From Paramecium pentaurelia (Eukaryota > Ciliophora > Oligohymenophorea > Peniculida > Parameciidae): a stretch of 64,000 nucleotides of DNA. The notes below the pieces were generated by a model. The model did no database searches. It was given only the letters and a program-made list of their open reading frames with translations, and had not been told where the DNA came from. Positions 45,577 through 57,906 of the stretch are shown one piece after another; position 1 is the first letter of the stretch; the number at the start of each line of letters is the position of its first letter. A program made the translations under genes and the position numbers. Location: contig CAJJDO010000015.1 in assembly GCA_905183005.1 (NCBI GenBank), forward strand, positions 12,587-76,586. Direction: 5' to 3'.

Positions 45577-48469
45577 ATGGCTCATATTTATCAGAGTTAT
45601 ATGTACAATATCGACCCAGCAATGAAGAGAAAAAAATAAACAAGAGTGAGAAGATAACTAGTAAATAAGACTTTGCATGAGGAAAGTGAAGAAAATTACT
45701 AGGTTGAAGTATAATAGAAAGTAACGAAAAAATATCAAAATTATATACATACCATTCAAAAAATGGGAGATTTTGATTGGACAGATGTTGAAAATACAAA
45801 CAATCCCAAGGTTATTTATCCAAGTATGCAATATCTAATTTCAAGTTCAATTTTTGCAAGCATCTACTTTACAATTTATGATTGGAGCTATGTATTTCAA
45901 TTGTGATCATGACTATCTTGAACATAACCTTTAAGAAGTTAAAAAATTGCTCAAGAAAATTGAATAAACTAATGGAACTTAATAATAAGAGTATAATTAT
46001 CGATTAATTAAGTGATTGTAAAAAATAGAAAAATAAAAAAGGGTATGATGTGAATGATGATATTTTCATTTTAGAAATGAGATAATTAAGAATTTAGGAT
46101 TTAGACAATATCATTGTCAACTAAGAGTAGCATATATTTTTATATATTTAGATTAGAATTGGAAAAAATTTAGAAGGAAAATGAATAAGCTATAGAACAC
46201 TTCTTAACAGTTGATATTCCAGAGCTTAAGCCCTCAATCAAAACAGATTAGTCTAATAGTCTTTTGAGAGATATTTTTGGATTAACAGAGTTTGAAAAAT
46301 AATATATAGAAAAAATAGAACTTAAAATCTAAACAGATGGATAAAATGTTATTACATAAGAAACTGGTAAGAAAACTTAAGGAGGTGGAATTCATTTATA
46401 ACCAATTTTAGATGATGCTCTTTGTTAAGTTTGTAATGATGGAGATTATACAGATGATAATTTAATAGTATTCTGTTCTAAATGCAATATATCTGTCCAT
46501 TAAAAATGTTATTTAATAGAAGTAATACCAAATGAAGATTGGATATGTGATGTATGTTAAACTTTTGGACCAAATGGATAATATTTACGTTGTGCTTTAT
46601 GTCCTAAACTAGGTGGAGCTATGAAGGCAACTTCAATTGATGCTTCTTGTTTTGAAAATTTAAATTAAACCTATTTTGAATCTTAAGGTGAAACTATGAT
46701 GAAAAATGATTTAGTTTCTAAATTATGTAAATATATTAATAACATAAATAGTTTAATAAATAGATGATGATTAAGAACTTTATTATGATTTTAGTAAATT
46801 ACCTAATAGAGATATTAGAGATCTTGAAAATAATAAAGATATTAAAGAACCATAACCATAAAAGGTTTGGATTCATTTGTCATGTTTTTATTGGTCTCCT
46901 GAATGTTTTCTAGATGATAAATAAGACATATTAAGAGGTGTTGATAACATTAATCAAAAGAGATTTACTCTTAATTGTAGTTTATGTAATATCAAAAAGG
47001 CTGGAATGTGTATTTAATGTGCTAGAGGAAGTTGTTAAACAGGATTTCATGTTGAATGTGCAAGAAGATCAGGAATATTTTTAACTTAAACTATTGTTAA
47101 TACAAAACCTGATTATTAAATATTTTGTTAAAAACATGTTCCACTTAAAGTTAAACGAATTTTAGAATCTAAATAGAGATTATATGAAAGAGAAATTATT
47201 GATTTCTTTAGAGCTTATGAAAAATGCAAATCTGTACATAAAAAGTCTTAATAAAGAGTTAAAAAAACAAAATCATTCAAATAAGCTTAATAATAGTAAG
47301 AACTTTAAGATCATTAAGAGAATGAATTTGATTTAATAGATTTTGCAATAAAATTAAAAGAATTTATTGATTAACTTTTAGATTAAAAATTTATAGTAAA
47401 TTTGAGATTTGAACAAGGAAAATATGTATTTGAGTCTCTCACAGAACCATAATTGAAATAATAAAAATAATATTACTTAACTAAACTACCAGAGGTATAT
47501 TAAAGTAAGGTAGATTAAAATGGATAAATAATTACATAATTTTATAAAAGTACTATCACTGCAACTGATGAGTTATGGAAATTCTTTAAATATAGAGACT
47601 TTGAAAAAGATATCATTTATAAAATGTATGAAAAGTTGAGAAGAAGAGCTAGTAAATTCATGCAAGAATTAAATCCTTAAAAAAAGCAAGCTAAATTGAT
47701 AGACATGTTAATGTTAAAGAAATTTAAAAAAAGTAAAAAAGCTGATTAAAAAAAAGAAATAATAATTGAACTAGTAGGAGATGAATATTTTTAAAGAGAT
47801 GAAAATTTATATTGTGTTTGTAGAGGTAAATTTAAAGATGGAGATCCTATGATTTGTTGTGAATCTTGTGAAGAATGGTTTCATTTTGATTGTCTAGAAA
47901 TAATAATATCTTATGAAGAATTAAGTAAAATAAATTTCTATTGTTTTCTTTGCATAGATGATTTAACTAATGAAAAATAAGTAGATATATATAACAGTTA
48001 TAAAAATATATTTAAAGATACTTCATTTAAACTATAAAGAGAATTAGCAGATAAATGTGCATTAAATGAATCTCGAAAAGTTAGAATGAATGAATAGAGG
48101 TAGACTAAATTAATTGAAGAAAATAATACAATAGAGCAAGATAATCAATAATAAGAATAGATTTAGGTTGAATAACATAATAATAATAATAATAATAAAT
48201 AAAATTTTGAATCTTTAGAAGTATCTAATTTGTTTGTTAATAATTAATTGTAAAAGGATATGAATTCTACAGAAAATAATGAAATTTAAATAGAAATACA
48301 AAATGATGGAACAGAAAAAAATAAAAAAGGGGATGAACATGTTAAGACTCCTAGTAAAACTGAATCTGTTGAGGATCCAGAGAATAAATTAGAAGTACCA
48401 GAAACTCAAGAAAAACTAAATAGCAAGCTTAAATAAAAATCTATATGTAACTATATACCTAAATAGTGA
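45577..48469 (+). CDS. JADE/BRPF-type PHD, zinc-knuckle and extended-PHD chromatin protein with an extra C-terminal PHD
   Basis: 932 residues after four introns (22, 22, 25 and 25 nt). A basic N-terminus precedes a first PHD at about 260 (CQVCNDGDYTDDNLIVFCSK, then CNISVHQKCY and WICDVC), a zinc knuckle (LRCALCPKLGGAMKATS), and an extended PHD (WIHLSCFYWSPEC, LNCSLCNIKKAGMCIQC, TGFHVECARRSG, IFCQKH). This trio defines JADE/BRPF/AF10-type readers found in histone acetyltransferase complexes. A second canonical PHD follows at about 715 (YCVCRGKFKDGDPMICCESC, EEWFHFDC). The C-terminus is Gln/Asn/Glu-rich and probably disordered. No bromodomain or PWWP is seen. The combination of ePHD with a distant C-terminal PHD is not the usual animal layout. 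Confidence 0.88.
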
Positions 48470-49091
48470 TTCTAATATATTTCACATTATTATCAAATTC
48501 AAATTTCTCTAATTTTAATTTTTTATATAAACTATATTTTATTCTTTAATTTGGTAAAAATAAAAAAAATATTAAAATTCTTAATTTAATTAAACCAAAA
48601 AAAAAAGGAAGGTACGGTTACTATTATGTGAAATTCAATAATTTAAACATAAGTAAAACTCATTCTTATTATTGACAATTAATTAAAATAAAGAAGCCTT
48701 ATATTTTTTAATACAATACCATTTGAAACAGTCACGAAACATTTTGATATAACAAATTAATATAAAAATTCATGCTATGACTTTAAGAAGTGTTTTATTT
48801 GACAAATTTGTAAATATCATTATGAAAAAATTCATTTTTGAATTTGCTTTCTTTTTTTTAAATTAACATCATCTATAACTATTTTTTCTATTTTTTATGA
48901 TTATTTATGGTTTTTCTTTAGTAACAATGTTTAAATCATTATTATTCATAGCAAAATGGTATGTATTATAATTGGAATAGTAATAATAATAATATGGGGT
49001 ATAAAAATTATATCCGTTTTTGAATTAGTGATATTGTTTTTTGTGTATTTAAAGGCAAGGATCGATTGGAAAATAAGCATAAATATATTTA
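48470..49091 (+). promoter_or_regulatory. Upstream region of the trichocyst gene
   Basis: AT-rich, no gene. The last 200 nt contain repeated TAATAATAATAAT and T-rich runs. A dedicated promoter must lie here because the trichocyst gene is strongly expressed, but no specific motif can be assigned. Confidence 0.3.
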
Positions 49092-50144
49092 ATGAAAGTT
49101 GCTATCACATTATTGGTTGTATTAGCTCTCGCTAACGCTGGTATGGTGCAAAAATTCCCACTCACATATGGTGGAAAGAGAAGCATCATGAACATCATGG
49201 TTGAAGTTGAAAACAAGATCAAAGCCCACTCACCACTTGACACAATCAAGGGAGTTCTTGATAACTTCAAATCTGCTGTCGCTTAAGAATAAGGAACACA
49301 CGATGAAGTCTATGGAGCTTAAAAGGCTGAATGCGAAAGCGAAATTGCTTACAGAAGAGCTGAAGTCGAAGATGCTACTGGTACACTCAAAATTGCCAAC
49401 GGTATCTTGAAGACCTCAAACATCTTATTAAAGAAGACCTAAGCCACACTCGGTGAAACTGAAAACATCTTGAACACCGTCTCACAACACATTGGTCTCA
49501 TCAATGATGCCAGAAAGGAAGATACTTAATCATACAACAGAGGTGCAGTCACATTCAACGATGCCATCAACGCCATCGATGACTCCCTTGATTTGGCCGC
49601 TGCTTTAGCTAAAGGAGGAGCCAGTTTGATCTAAGTTGCTGAAATGACAACCAAATTGATGAAGGCTTCAGTTGCCACCAAGATGAACAAAGCTTTCATG
49701 GCCCCATTGGCTGCTTTATCTTAAATCACATAAGAAGAAGACTCAGTAGGTGCTGCTGAAAGACTTGCCTAATTATTGTAAACCTTGAGAACCAACGTTG
49801 AAGAAGCTTGGGCCTCATACACTGCTGAAAACACCAACGCTTTGGCTCTTTTCACCTAATAAAAGGATTTATATCTTGCTTCATAAGTCAGACTTGACGA
49901 ATCAAAGGGAAGATTAAGCAGCAAGGCTGAAAACTTATAAGGAGTCATCTCTGTCTAAACCGCAGTTGCTTAAGCCGCCACCAACAAGAGATAAAGAAAC
50001 TAAACCTTATGGGATGATGCTGCTGATTTGTGCCACAGCTTCGATGTTGAATATGAAGCCGTCACTGCAGGAAGAAGATAAGAATTAGTTTTGGTCTAAG
50101 AATTAGAAAGATTAGCTGAAAGAAGAGCTGCTGAATAATAATGA
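49092..50144 (+). CDS. Trichocyst matrix protein
   Basis: 350 residues in one exon. A signal peptide (MKVAITLLVVLALANAG) starts the precursor. The body is rich in Ala, Glu, Gln and Leu with long helical stretches (LKIANGILKTSNILLKK, TLGETENILNTVSQHIGLIN, RGAVTFNDAINAIDDSLDLA, ELERLAERRAAEQQ), as in Paramecium trichocyst matrix proteins. These are made as proproteins, sorted to secretory granules, cleaved and crystallised, then discharged as the trichocyst shaft. Base composition is markedly richer in G+C than the neighbours (GCC, ACC, AAG, CTC codons), a sign of high expression and codon selection. Cysteines are few, as in the family. Strong call; the subgroup (T1/T2/T4) is not assigned. Confidence 0.95.
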
Positions 50145-50382
50145 GATATAATCAAATCCATTATTTTATTCATTCTTTTTCAAATTCTTTTTTTCTTCTT
50201 CATTGTATTTATTTTTTGGTCCAATTAATTGTTCTTTTTTTTTGTGTTGACCAGAATTCTTGATCTAATCAAATGTTGATAATAGTCATAGATTCAAAGT
50301 AATAATTAATTAAATTAATTATATTAAAAGATTTTCTAATTTCTGTATTAATTTATTATATTTATTATTATTAATATATAGA

Positions 50383-51142
50383 TCAATCGCTACTACCAAA
50401 ACATCTATGCATAGCAAATCCTCCGCATGCAATAACCATAATTATGTAAATAGCCAATAATCCTACCAATACAAGAATAATTGTCATTTTTTTGTTTCTC
50501 CACCACATTTATCTTCTTAAAGTTGTAGCATTCTCTTTCATACTTGTTGAAATGCTAAAGTTATTAAATTTTTTACTTAACCATTACATTTGTTTTTTCT
50601 ACAAGAATGTCTATTTTCTCTCCTCTTTCTAATAATTTGTCTAGATTTTCCATCATTACTTCTTTAGTTTGCTAAATGTTATCAGAAACCAATCTTAATT
50701 TATCTGCCTAGGGAGAATTATAATATTCAATTTTGTTTTTTTATTCCTTTCATAGGTTGAAATATATTCTTACAATAGAAAATTAGGAATTTAACCCATA
50801 CGATATAGCTTAATCTCTTTATTATGGCTGAAACATTTAGAAAAATTTCTATTTCATATCCTCCAAACAAGCAAATGCAATTCTCATCTTTAATCCTCTT
50901 TCAGCCATTATCAAAAAAGAAAATCCATCTTCTACCAAAATATGAAACTCATATTATTCATAATTAAATGATTTCTTAGCATTTTATTAGTTAACCTTTA
51001 GTATACAATATCACTTTACTTTTGAAATAATTGTTTTAGCAAATGCAATATAGTTACCCTTAGCTATTGAATACTCTGACAAGACAACATTTGAACCTCT
51101 TACAACAACGGCGTATATAATCTAGGGATTTGATGATTACAT
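50383..51142 (-). CDS. VAMP7-like longin R-SNARE
   Basis: 228 residues after three introns (24, 27 and 22 nt). Longin domain at about 1-115 (IIYAVVVRGSNVVLSEYS, FHILVEDGFSFLIMAERG, RIAFACLEDMKQKFF). SNARE motif about 130-190 (LRLVSDNIQQTKEVMMENLD, then KLLERGEKIDILVEKT) with the zero-layer Arg in LERGE. Then RRQMWWRNKK and a C-terminal membrane anchor (MTIILVLVGLLAIYIIMVIA) followed by CGGF, identical to the end of VAMP7-type proteins. It mediates fusion at endosome/lysosome or plasma membrane. All three introns are needed; the third must be 22 nt to reach the MWW frame. It is convergent with the trichocyst gene. Confidence 0.93.
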
Positions 51143-51866
51143 TAATTATACAATAATATATATATTAATGCGTCAATATATAATTATACATTTTTTATAG
51201 GGAATCTATAAGTATTTATAATTTTTAAAACATTTCATATATAGTAATTATATTTAAATCCATATCATATAATCTTCCCTCTCTCTCTAAATAAGATATT
51301 CCTTTAATACCACTTTTTCCATAATCCTTTAATTAGCAAAAAATTAATCTAGCTAAAAAAATTATAATTATAAAACTCTTAAACATATTTCTAAAATTAC
51401 CATATTCTCAAAAAGAACTGGAATAAATATATATATAAAAGTTCTAAACATTTTAATTTAGTATATAAAAAAATAGTTAACAATTACTCTATATTTTTTT
51501 AATTTCCTTTATTATAACATTATGAAACTAAAAGAAAATAAATTAAACTTATTGAAATGCCTGCCCAATTTTTTACATGTAAAACTGAGTCTTTTTGTTT
51601 CACAAATTTTCTAAGACAAAAAACAATTTTATGATAAATTCAGGGTAAATAAAGCAAGTTGTCTTAACTTTTGAGAATGATAAAATCAATTGAAAATTAT
51701 ATAAAAGTAATAAAATTTTTAAAATTTACAATTCCATGATATCCAAATCTATTTATTTTTATATAGTCTATACTTGATAGTGATTTGAATGTTTTTTTTA
51801 TGATTTTGGTATAGATTAAAGTAATACTAGAGAAATAATTAAAATTACAAATATTTAATAATTGAA
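51143..51866. other. Divergent intergenic interval
   Basis: AT-rich with no supported gene. Probably holds the promoters of the VAMP7-like gene and of the TM-RING gene. Confidence 0.5.
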
Positions 51867-54281
51867 ATGATAATCTTATTGCTGATTTAAACATGCTACA
51901 GTTCTAGTCTATTTGACATATAAACTAATAACAACATTACAGATCTATTCACTAAATGTAAAATTCAAGGAGAGAATTCAGACAATCTATTATTTCAATG
52001 TTCATAAATGAATGCCATAATTTCTAAATCACAATTTAATGATGAGTTTATCTATGCATATTCCTTTAATAAAACAGAGGATGTATAACTAAGCAATATG
52101 CTTCTTAGTGAATTGCTTATAGATCCAGAAACTCTATCCTATCAAATTAGATTATAAGTTTTATATCATTCATACTATGGAGATTTGTTGTAGATGATTT
52201 CATCTCTTTCAATTAATAAATATTCATTTTATAATTATTAAGCAACTGTAATTGATGGAACTTTGAATATGATTGGACTTTTAGGTAATTATATTGATTC
52301 TAAATTTAGTGAGTCATGTAAATGAATAGTATTTTACATGTTATTTTATACCAATCCATCCAAGTAGAGTTAATTCTTTTCCATTGAAAGCACTCAACTT
52401 TACTTGTGATACTATTTGTGATATCAAAGGATTTTCACAATATTATAATAAACAAAGAAATAGTCTAATTATAGTAATTGCAGAATAGAATATTTTAAAT
52501 CTATTGGAGTATTCTTTTTTAGATTGGCAAATGAGATATGTTTCAAAATATTAAATATCAAAATTAATTGATTTAGATGAGACAATTTTGAAAATAAAAT
52601 TATATGAAGATTATTTACTAGTTGAATTAAAAACTTGTTAAGCATTATTTTCAATCTCATCAATTATTTTTGAAGTCAAACTCTTAAAAATATTCTCCAA
52701 ATCCCCTTTATATATTGATCATAATACTAATTTAATATTTTAGAAAATTAATCATTAAACTCAGATTTTTTCTATAGAAAATAACACAAATTGGTTCACT
52801 TAAAAATAAGTTATTTAATTAAAGATCTTAGATGCTCCATTTACTGATTCCATAATTGTTTTAAATTATAGGTAATTCATTTTTATTTATGATAACATGG
52901 AAATATTAACATTATAAATAGATATATAATAGAATAATATTAAGACAAAAGAAGATTGTATAAACAAATTTACATAGTTTCCATATCCTGATTATTAATC
53001 TTTAAAATATTAACTAGAATTCTTAGGAGAAAATTTAGAGTAAAATTCTACTAAAATTGCACCTCTTGAAGAATTATAAAATTATAAATCTTGTCTCATG
53101 CCTTGCAATCTTTTATATTATAATTATGAGATCTCTTTGATTCCATATGAATAATAATGTATAAGTTCTGAATTATTATAATAATTTACTAATTATTGCA
53201 GTTTCTAAAGCAATTGCTTATAATGTAATAATTATATAGGTTGTAATTGGGAAAATGATTCTTGTCACAAAGAAACTCAAATGTATTAAATTGATTTATC
53301 CTCAAATGAATAAAGTTCTAAATGGTATTATGGTAAGCTATGGAAATGTGAGGAAATGCAATCATAATCCTTTGAAGTTTTTTGTGGTTATAATTAAACT
53401 GAATTTTCATAAAAGAAAGAGTTTAATTATTAAGGTTAAATAAGAAAAGGATAAATTTGTTCGTGGTTTTTTGATGCTGAAGAAATTTAGTAATTTAATC
53501 TATTTTTCAAGGCTGATCTTATGAATATATCTTCTTATATTTAGGTATCAATTTGTTTAGGTTTAAATAAAAATGATATTTGCACACAAATGAATTTTGA
53601 ACCATGGGATTTCAATAAAACTACACTATATCCATTCAAAGGTTATTATTTTAGATATACTATAATATTTATTGAAGATAATTTAGCTAATAATATTTCG
53701 TTCTCTTTTTACAATTCTCCTCCAATAACATTTGCTGATCGACTCAAATCATCGTTTCTATAGATGTTGGTTTGGCTCTTATGCGGAATATTACTATTTT
53801 GTATTATGGGTTACATGGCTAAAAGAAGACTATAATATTTGGTAGCTTAAACAATGGAAAATGAACTAATTTAAGTAATTGTTTGTAGTATTCATTTTAG
53901 ATGGCTCCTTATTTATAAAATTAGGTTCCTTTATCTGATAGCAGATTGAAAACTGTAATATAGAATTTAATTGATTAAGATATTATAACAAAATATCCAT
54001 CTGATCCTTCATTATTATTATATGGAGAGGACTAGTGTACATTTTGCTTTGATTAATTTGATGTTTCCTAATTTGTTGCTTAATTATTTTGTGGACATGT
54101 TTATCATTATGATTGTTTTGAGGATTGGATTAGAATCAAAGGGTTTTTTGATAAATGTCCAATTTGCAATTAGAAAGCAGAACATTTTTTAGCCAACAGA
54201 GAAGAATATGCAATTATTAAATCACAAATTTTGGGTAGAATAAATGAGTCGGATAATCATACTTCTCATTTAATTAAATGA
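51867..54281 (+). CDS. Large type I membrane protein with cytosolic RING-H2 (putative E3 ligase)
   Basis: 787 residues after two introns (25 and 26 nt). A short signal peptide (MIILLLIQTCYSSS) leads a 600-residue extracellular or luminal region with many Cys, including clusters around TNYCSFQSNCLQCNNY, IGCNWENDSCHKE and SKWYYGKLWKCEE. This resembles small Cys-rich repeats but no named module is certain. One transmembrane helix (MLVWLLCGILLFCIMGYMA, about 624-642) is followed by a cytosolic linker and a RING-H2 from about 707 (CTFCFD, FCGHVYHYDCFEDWI, CPICNQ). The second intron ends directly before an internal ATG, which could be mistaken for a separate RING gene; the frame is continuous across it. 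It is the second membrane RING gene in this window. Confidence 0.85.
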
Positions 54282-54307
54282 CACTATTTAATATTAATTA
54301 AATTATC

Positions 54308-55045
54308 ATGTAACGAAGTAGCAATAACCCAATTTTTCTATCTCCAGATCAATTCGCCACTCTCTTTAATCAAGGAATTAGAGAATCAACATATTTGGAT
54401 GAAATGTAGGATTAAAGAGAACTTAGCTTTTCAGCCCCAAAATTAGATGAAATGAATTAATCAAACCAACTTAATTAGTCTAGTAATTTTTTACCAGATT
54501 TTCCAAAGGATGATGTTGTTATAAGTACTATTCAATAAAGTATAAGTTCAGTATCGAGACAATTATATGAATAATCATAACACATTGAATAACATAATAA
54601 ACAGTTGAGTGAATCATATTAAAGAATACTAAAATAGAACAAAGAGTTATTGAACAAAAGAAAAGAATTAGAAGAAGAGAACTCAGCACTTCTAGAAGAA
54701 AACTTTGATCTTAAGCGATAGGCACATGAACTTTAATAAAAATTGACCATAGCTCAAAGTTAAATGTTAATCAAAAGAGATTAAGAAATACAAACATTAA
54801 AATAACAAATTAAAGAATTGTAAAGTTAATCAACTTCTAGAGATTCAGCTACCAAGACTGAAGGTAGTACTGCTACTTCTCACAAATCATATTTTGGATC
54901 AAATACTCATAGAGTTCAATCTAATGAACAATCTAAAAATCCATCTAGATTTACATCTCCTGTTCCAAAATAATAAACTTCAGAATTCTCAGTTTTCAAT
55001 TAATATAATTCGAATACTGTCTTCGGAAAATAACCCTAATTATGA
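54308..55045 (+). CDS. Coiled-coil protein, unknown
   Basis: 245 residues in one exon. An N-terminal segment (NNPIFLSPDQFATLFNQG) precedes an acidic region, then a clear coiled coil (about 95-180: ILKQNKELLNKRKELEEEN, LLEENFDLKRQAHELQQKL, IQTLKQQIKELQ) and a Ser/Thr-rich disordered tail. No named domain. The start is only 26 nt after the TM-RING stop on the same strand, with TAA/TAG read as Gln throughout. Confidence 0.75.
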
Positions 55046-55503
55046 ATTACATCTAAATGTATATATTATTTGTTTGAATATTTTATCAATTACTATTTAT
55101 AAATCACCATATTATCATTATTTAATCAAAATATATTGTTGATTATAAAATATTTATAATATTAAAATAGATTGAAAAAGTACAAAAATTAGATTAACTA
55201 ATATAGATAACTCTAAATGTTATTATAAAATTATTGTAATGTTATATTTATATTAACAATCAAAAATAAAAAATAAAATAAAAAAAGAAAAAAAATTAAA
55301 TTAGAGACAAGATTTAAATTACAAAAATTGAATAAGAATGAAAATCAATCAATCAAAGATAAAAAAATTATAGAATTCAATATTTATAATCTAAATTTGT
55401 GAAGATTAATTTAATAATAAAAAAGATTTTCCATTATTAATATACGCTTAATACATTATGGTTAACATTTTGATATTTTGAATACAACATTAATCACAAT
55501 ATA
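55046..55503. other. Convergent intergenic spacer
   Basis: AT-rich with A-rich runs. Nothing recognised. Confidence 0.55.
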
Positions 55504-57248
55504 TCATAGGCATTTTGTCTAGATTAAATCTTTATATTGTTTTGTTCCAGGTAAATTTTCATCCATTATTAATCTGAAAAGATTATCATCTTTTAATTTT
55601 ATTCCTTAATCGAGTTTATCCTTATATGCTTCATTTATTTCCTCTATTATTTTAGGTGTAATAACTTAATCGAGAGATCTTTTGTCTTTTTTCATTTTAG
55701 CTAATATTTTAATAATAATCTTCTTAAATCTTAAATACTTGCTCCTAAGATATGCATTTTGAATATCAATCATATCCTATGTCATTTTAGTATGTTATTT
55801 TTCTCTTGCCAATGTAGTCTTTAATGTTTAAGGGTTATAATTAATTTCCATTATATGAATTTTCAGATCATCTGTCATAATAAAATCAGCAGCAAAGAAC
55901 TCTGCTAATCTACTATCTCTTGTTATTTATCCTTCCACTGATTTAATAGCATGTATTATCATTCTATCAACTGTAGGATAAAGATAATTTTGTAGCCAAT
56001 TCTTATCTTTTATTTTTCCCTATTTTAACAATAAATCTTGTAAATAATCTAATTTCCAATCTATAAATAATTCAGATTCATCAGCATTTTCATCATCCAT
56101 ATCCAAATCTGATCCTCTCTATTTAAGAGTACTCTTAACAATTGCTGTATTACAAACATGAGCCTCCTTATTCAAAGAGAATTTATCAAAAGGAGCTATA
56201 CATCTTCTTATTAATGTTTTATCATATGCATAGGCTATTATTGGATAAGTAGAAGCCAAAACCCAATATATTCTAAATTCAATCTTATGATTATTATAAA
56301 GCATTGGATTTCCAATATATTATTGTGCTACTAATAGAGAGTGATCTACTCCACATCTCTTACCATTTTTATATGTTTCCTACAATTTTTTAGTTTCTTC
56401 TGGAAATAAAACTTTGATTCCTCTGCCTCTATGAACTTCTAAACCTACTTTTGTTATAAATTAGGGTCCCTCTTCGGCTATTTTATCTTAATATTCATTA
56501 GAATTCAAATAATCGAAAAATTCCTTGCAATCTTATTTCTAAAATAAACGATAGGTTTTTGGGATGAAGGTTGCATTATTGATACACTCTTAATCAACAC
56601 CTTTCTCTCTTAAAGAATCTATGTATTTATATTAATTATTCATAAGGTTGTCTTTATGAGAAAGAACGTGTCTTGATGGTAAATGGTTATATTTTTAGAA
56701 CAAGCAAAGAGATGCTAATAACTTATTATATTATTAATACCTTATCCAACTTTAAATTTATGTATCAATTAATCATAGTAAGTGAATGGTAAAGTTAATT
56801 GTTCTGGCAATACATGTTTTGAGAAAGCTAGCCATTTTTTAGTATACATGATTACATTGAGTATTTTGTAATTTATGGTACATTTTTGGAATACAATCAT
56901 AATAAGATGATCTCAATGCTTCTTTAATAACTCCTTTTGCTTCACGAAAAGTATATGTATCTGTCATAATTACATCAGGGTGGTAAAATTTGTATAAGTC
57001 CGATCTTTTACAATAATCAAATTCTGGTTTCACTAAAATTGAATTATACTAAGAATTTATAATAAAATTGATACTGCAGAATGATTGGCTGGAGGAGCAT
57101 AATAAGTTGTTGTTAAGTATTTGTTAAGGTATGTTAATATTTGGTCAACTTCTTATTTATTTTTATACACAAGCGAAATCCTTATAAAATTGTAAATAAG
57201 AAGATGACTTAATATTGACATGATTAAGACAATCACTTTACCAAACAT
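55504..57248 (-). CDS. Tubulin-tyrosine-ligase-like (TTLL) amino-acid ligase with N-terminal hydrophobic segment
   Basis: 554 residues after three introns (26, 28 and 26 nt). A hydrophobic N-terminus (MFGKVIVLIMSILSHLLIYN) looks like a signal or anchor. The TTL domain follows: an LPSRHVLSHKDNLM region, FIPKTYRLF, FITKVGLEVHRGRGIKVL (ATP-binding), VAQQYIGNPMLYNNHKIEFR and IYWVLAS, FFAADFIMTDDLKIHIMEIN with a metal-binding acidic pair, then YNPQ. TTLL enzymes add glutamate or glycine chains to tubulin. The family usually has VDLRVYVLV where this has IEFRIYWVLA, and the hydrophobic N-terminus is unusual, so a non-tubulin or luminal substrate is possible. The intron positions were fixed by frame. 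Confidence 0.83.
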
Positions 57249-57906
57249 TTTAATTTTAATTATATTCGTTTTTAATCAATAAAATTTATTAATTCTAATT
57301 ATTCTTTATATTCTATTTTTATACATCTTTGAAAGACTTAATTATGAATAGTTCATTTTACCATATTAATTAAATTAATATTTTCACCAACCATATATTT
57401 TAGCAGATTTTACTTAAGATTTTGTTGGAAAAATTGATACTCATTTTTAAATCAATACAATATTTCAATTAATAAATTCATTATTTTATATAAATATATT
57501 AGATAAAATACTAAAATTAAATGTAATCTGATTTAATCCAATTTTAATATCATTATTTACTATAAAATTATTAATAAATTTATAATTTTTGATATATATT
57601 CATTTTCTATAGAAGAATTTTTATCAAAATTTGATAAAAGGGTTTTTTAGATTTAAAATATTGAATAATATTATGATAAATAATAAATTTATAATAAAAT
57701 TGTATCATCATATCTGAAAAGATAAGATTAAGGAAATTCGTTTATAAATGAATATTTATTTCAATATTTCTAAATAATAATATAATTACATTTCTATTTA
57801 TATATTTCAATTAAATTCTAAAACATTTCCTAAATGACTATTAATTAAGAATTAGATTATAAATTATCAAAAATAACAAAAATTTAATATTTTGAGATAA
57901 TATAAA
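57249..57906. other. Intergenic, nothing recognised
   Basis: AT-rich gap between two reverse-strand genes. Confidence 0.55.

Noticed and set aside
49049..49270. Reverse frame opposite the trichocyst gene
   Set aside because: Shadow of the signal peptide and first helix of the matrix protein.
53889..54281. Separate RING gene starting at the internal ATG
   Set aside because: The upstream frame joins it exactly through a 26-nt GT..AG intron, giving one TM-RING protein.
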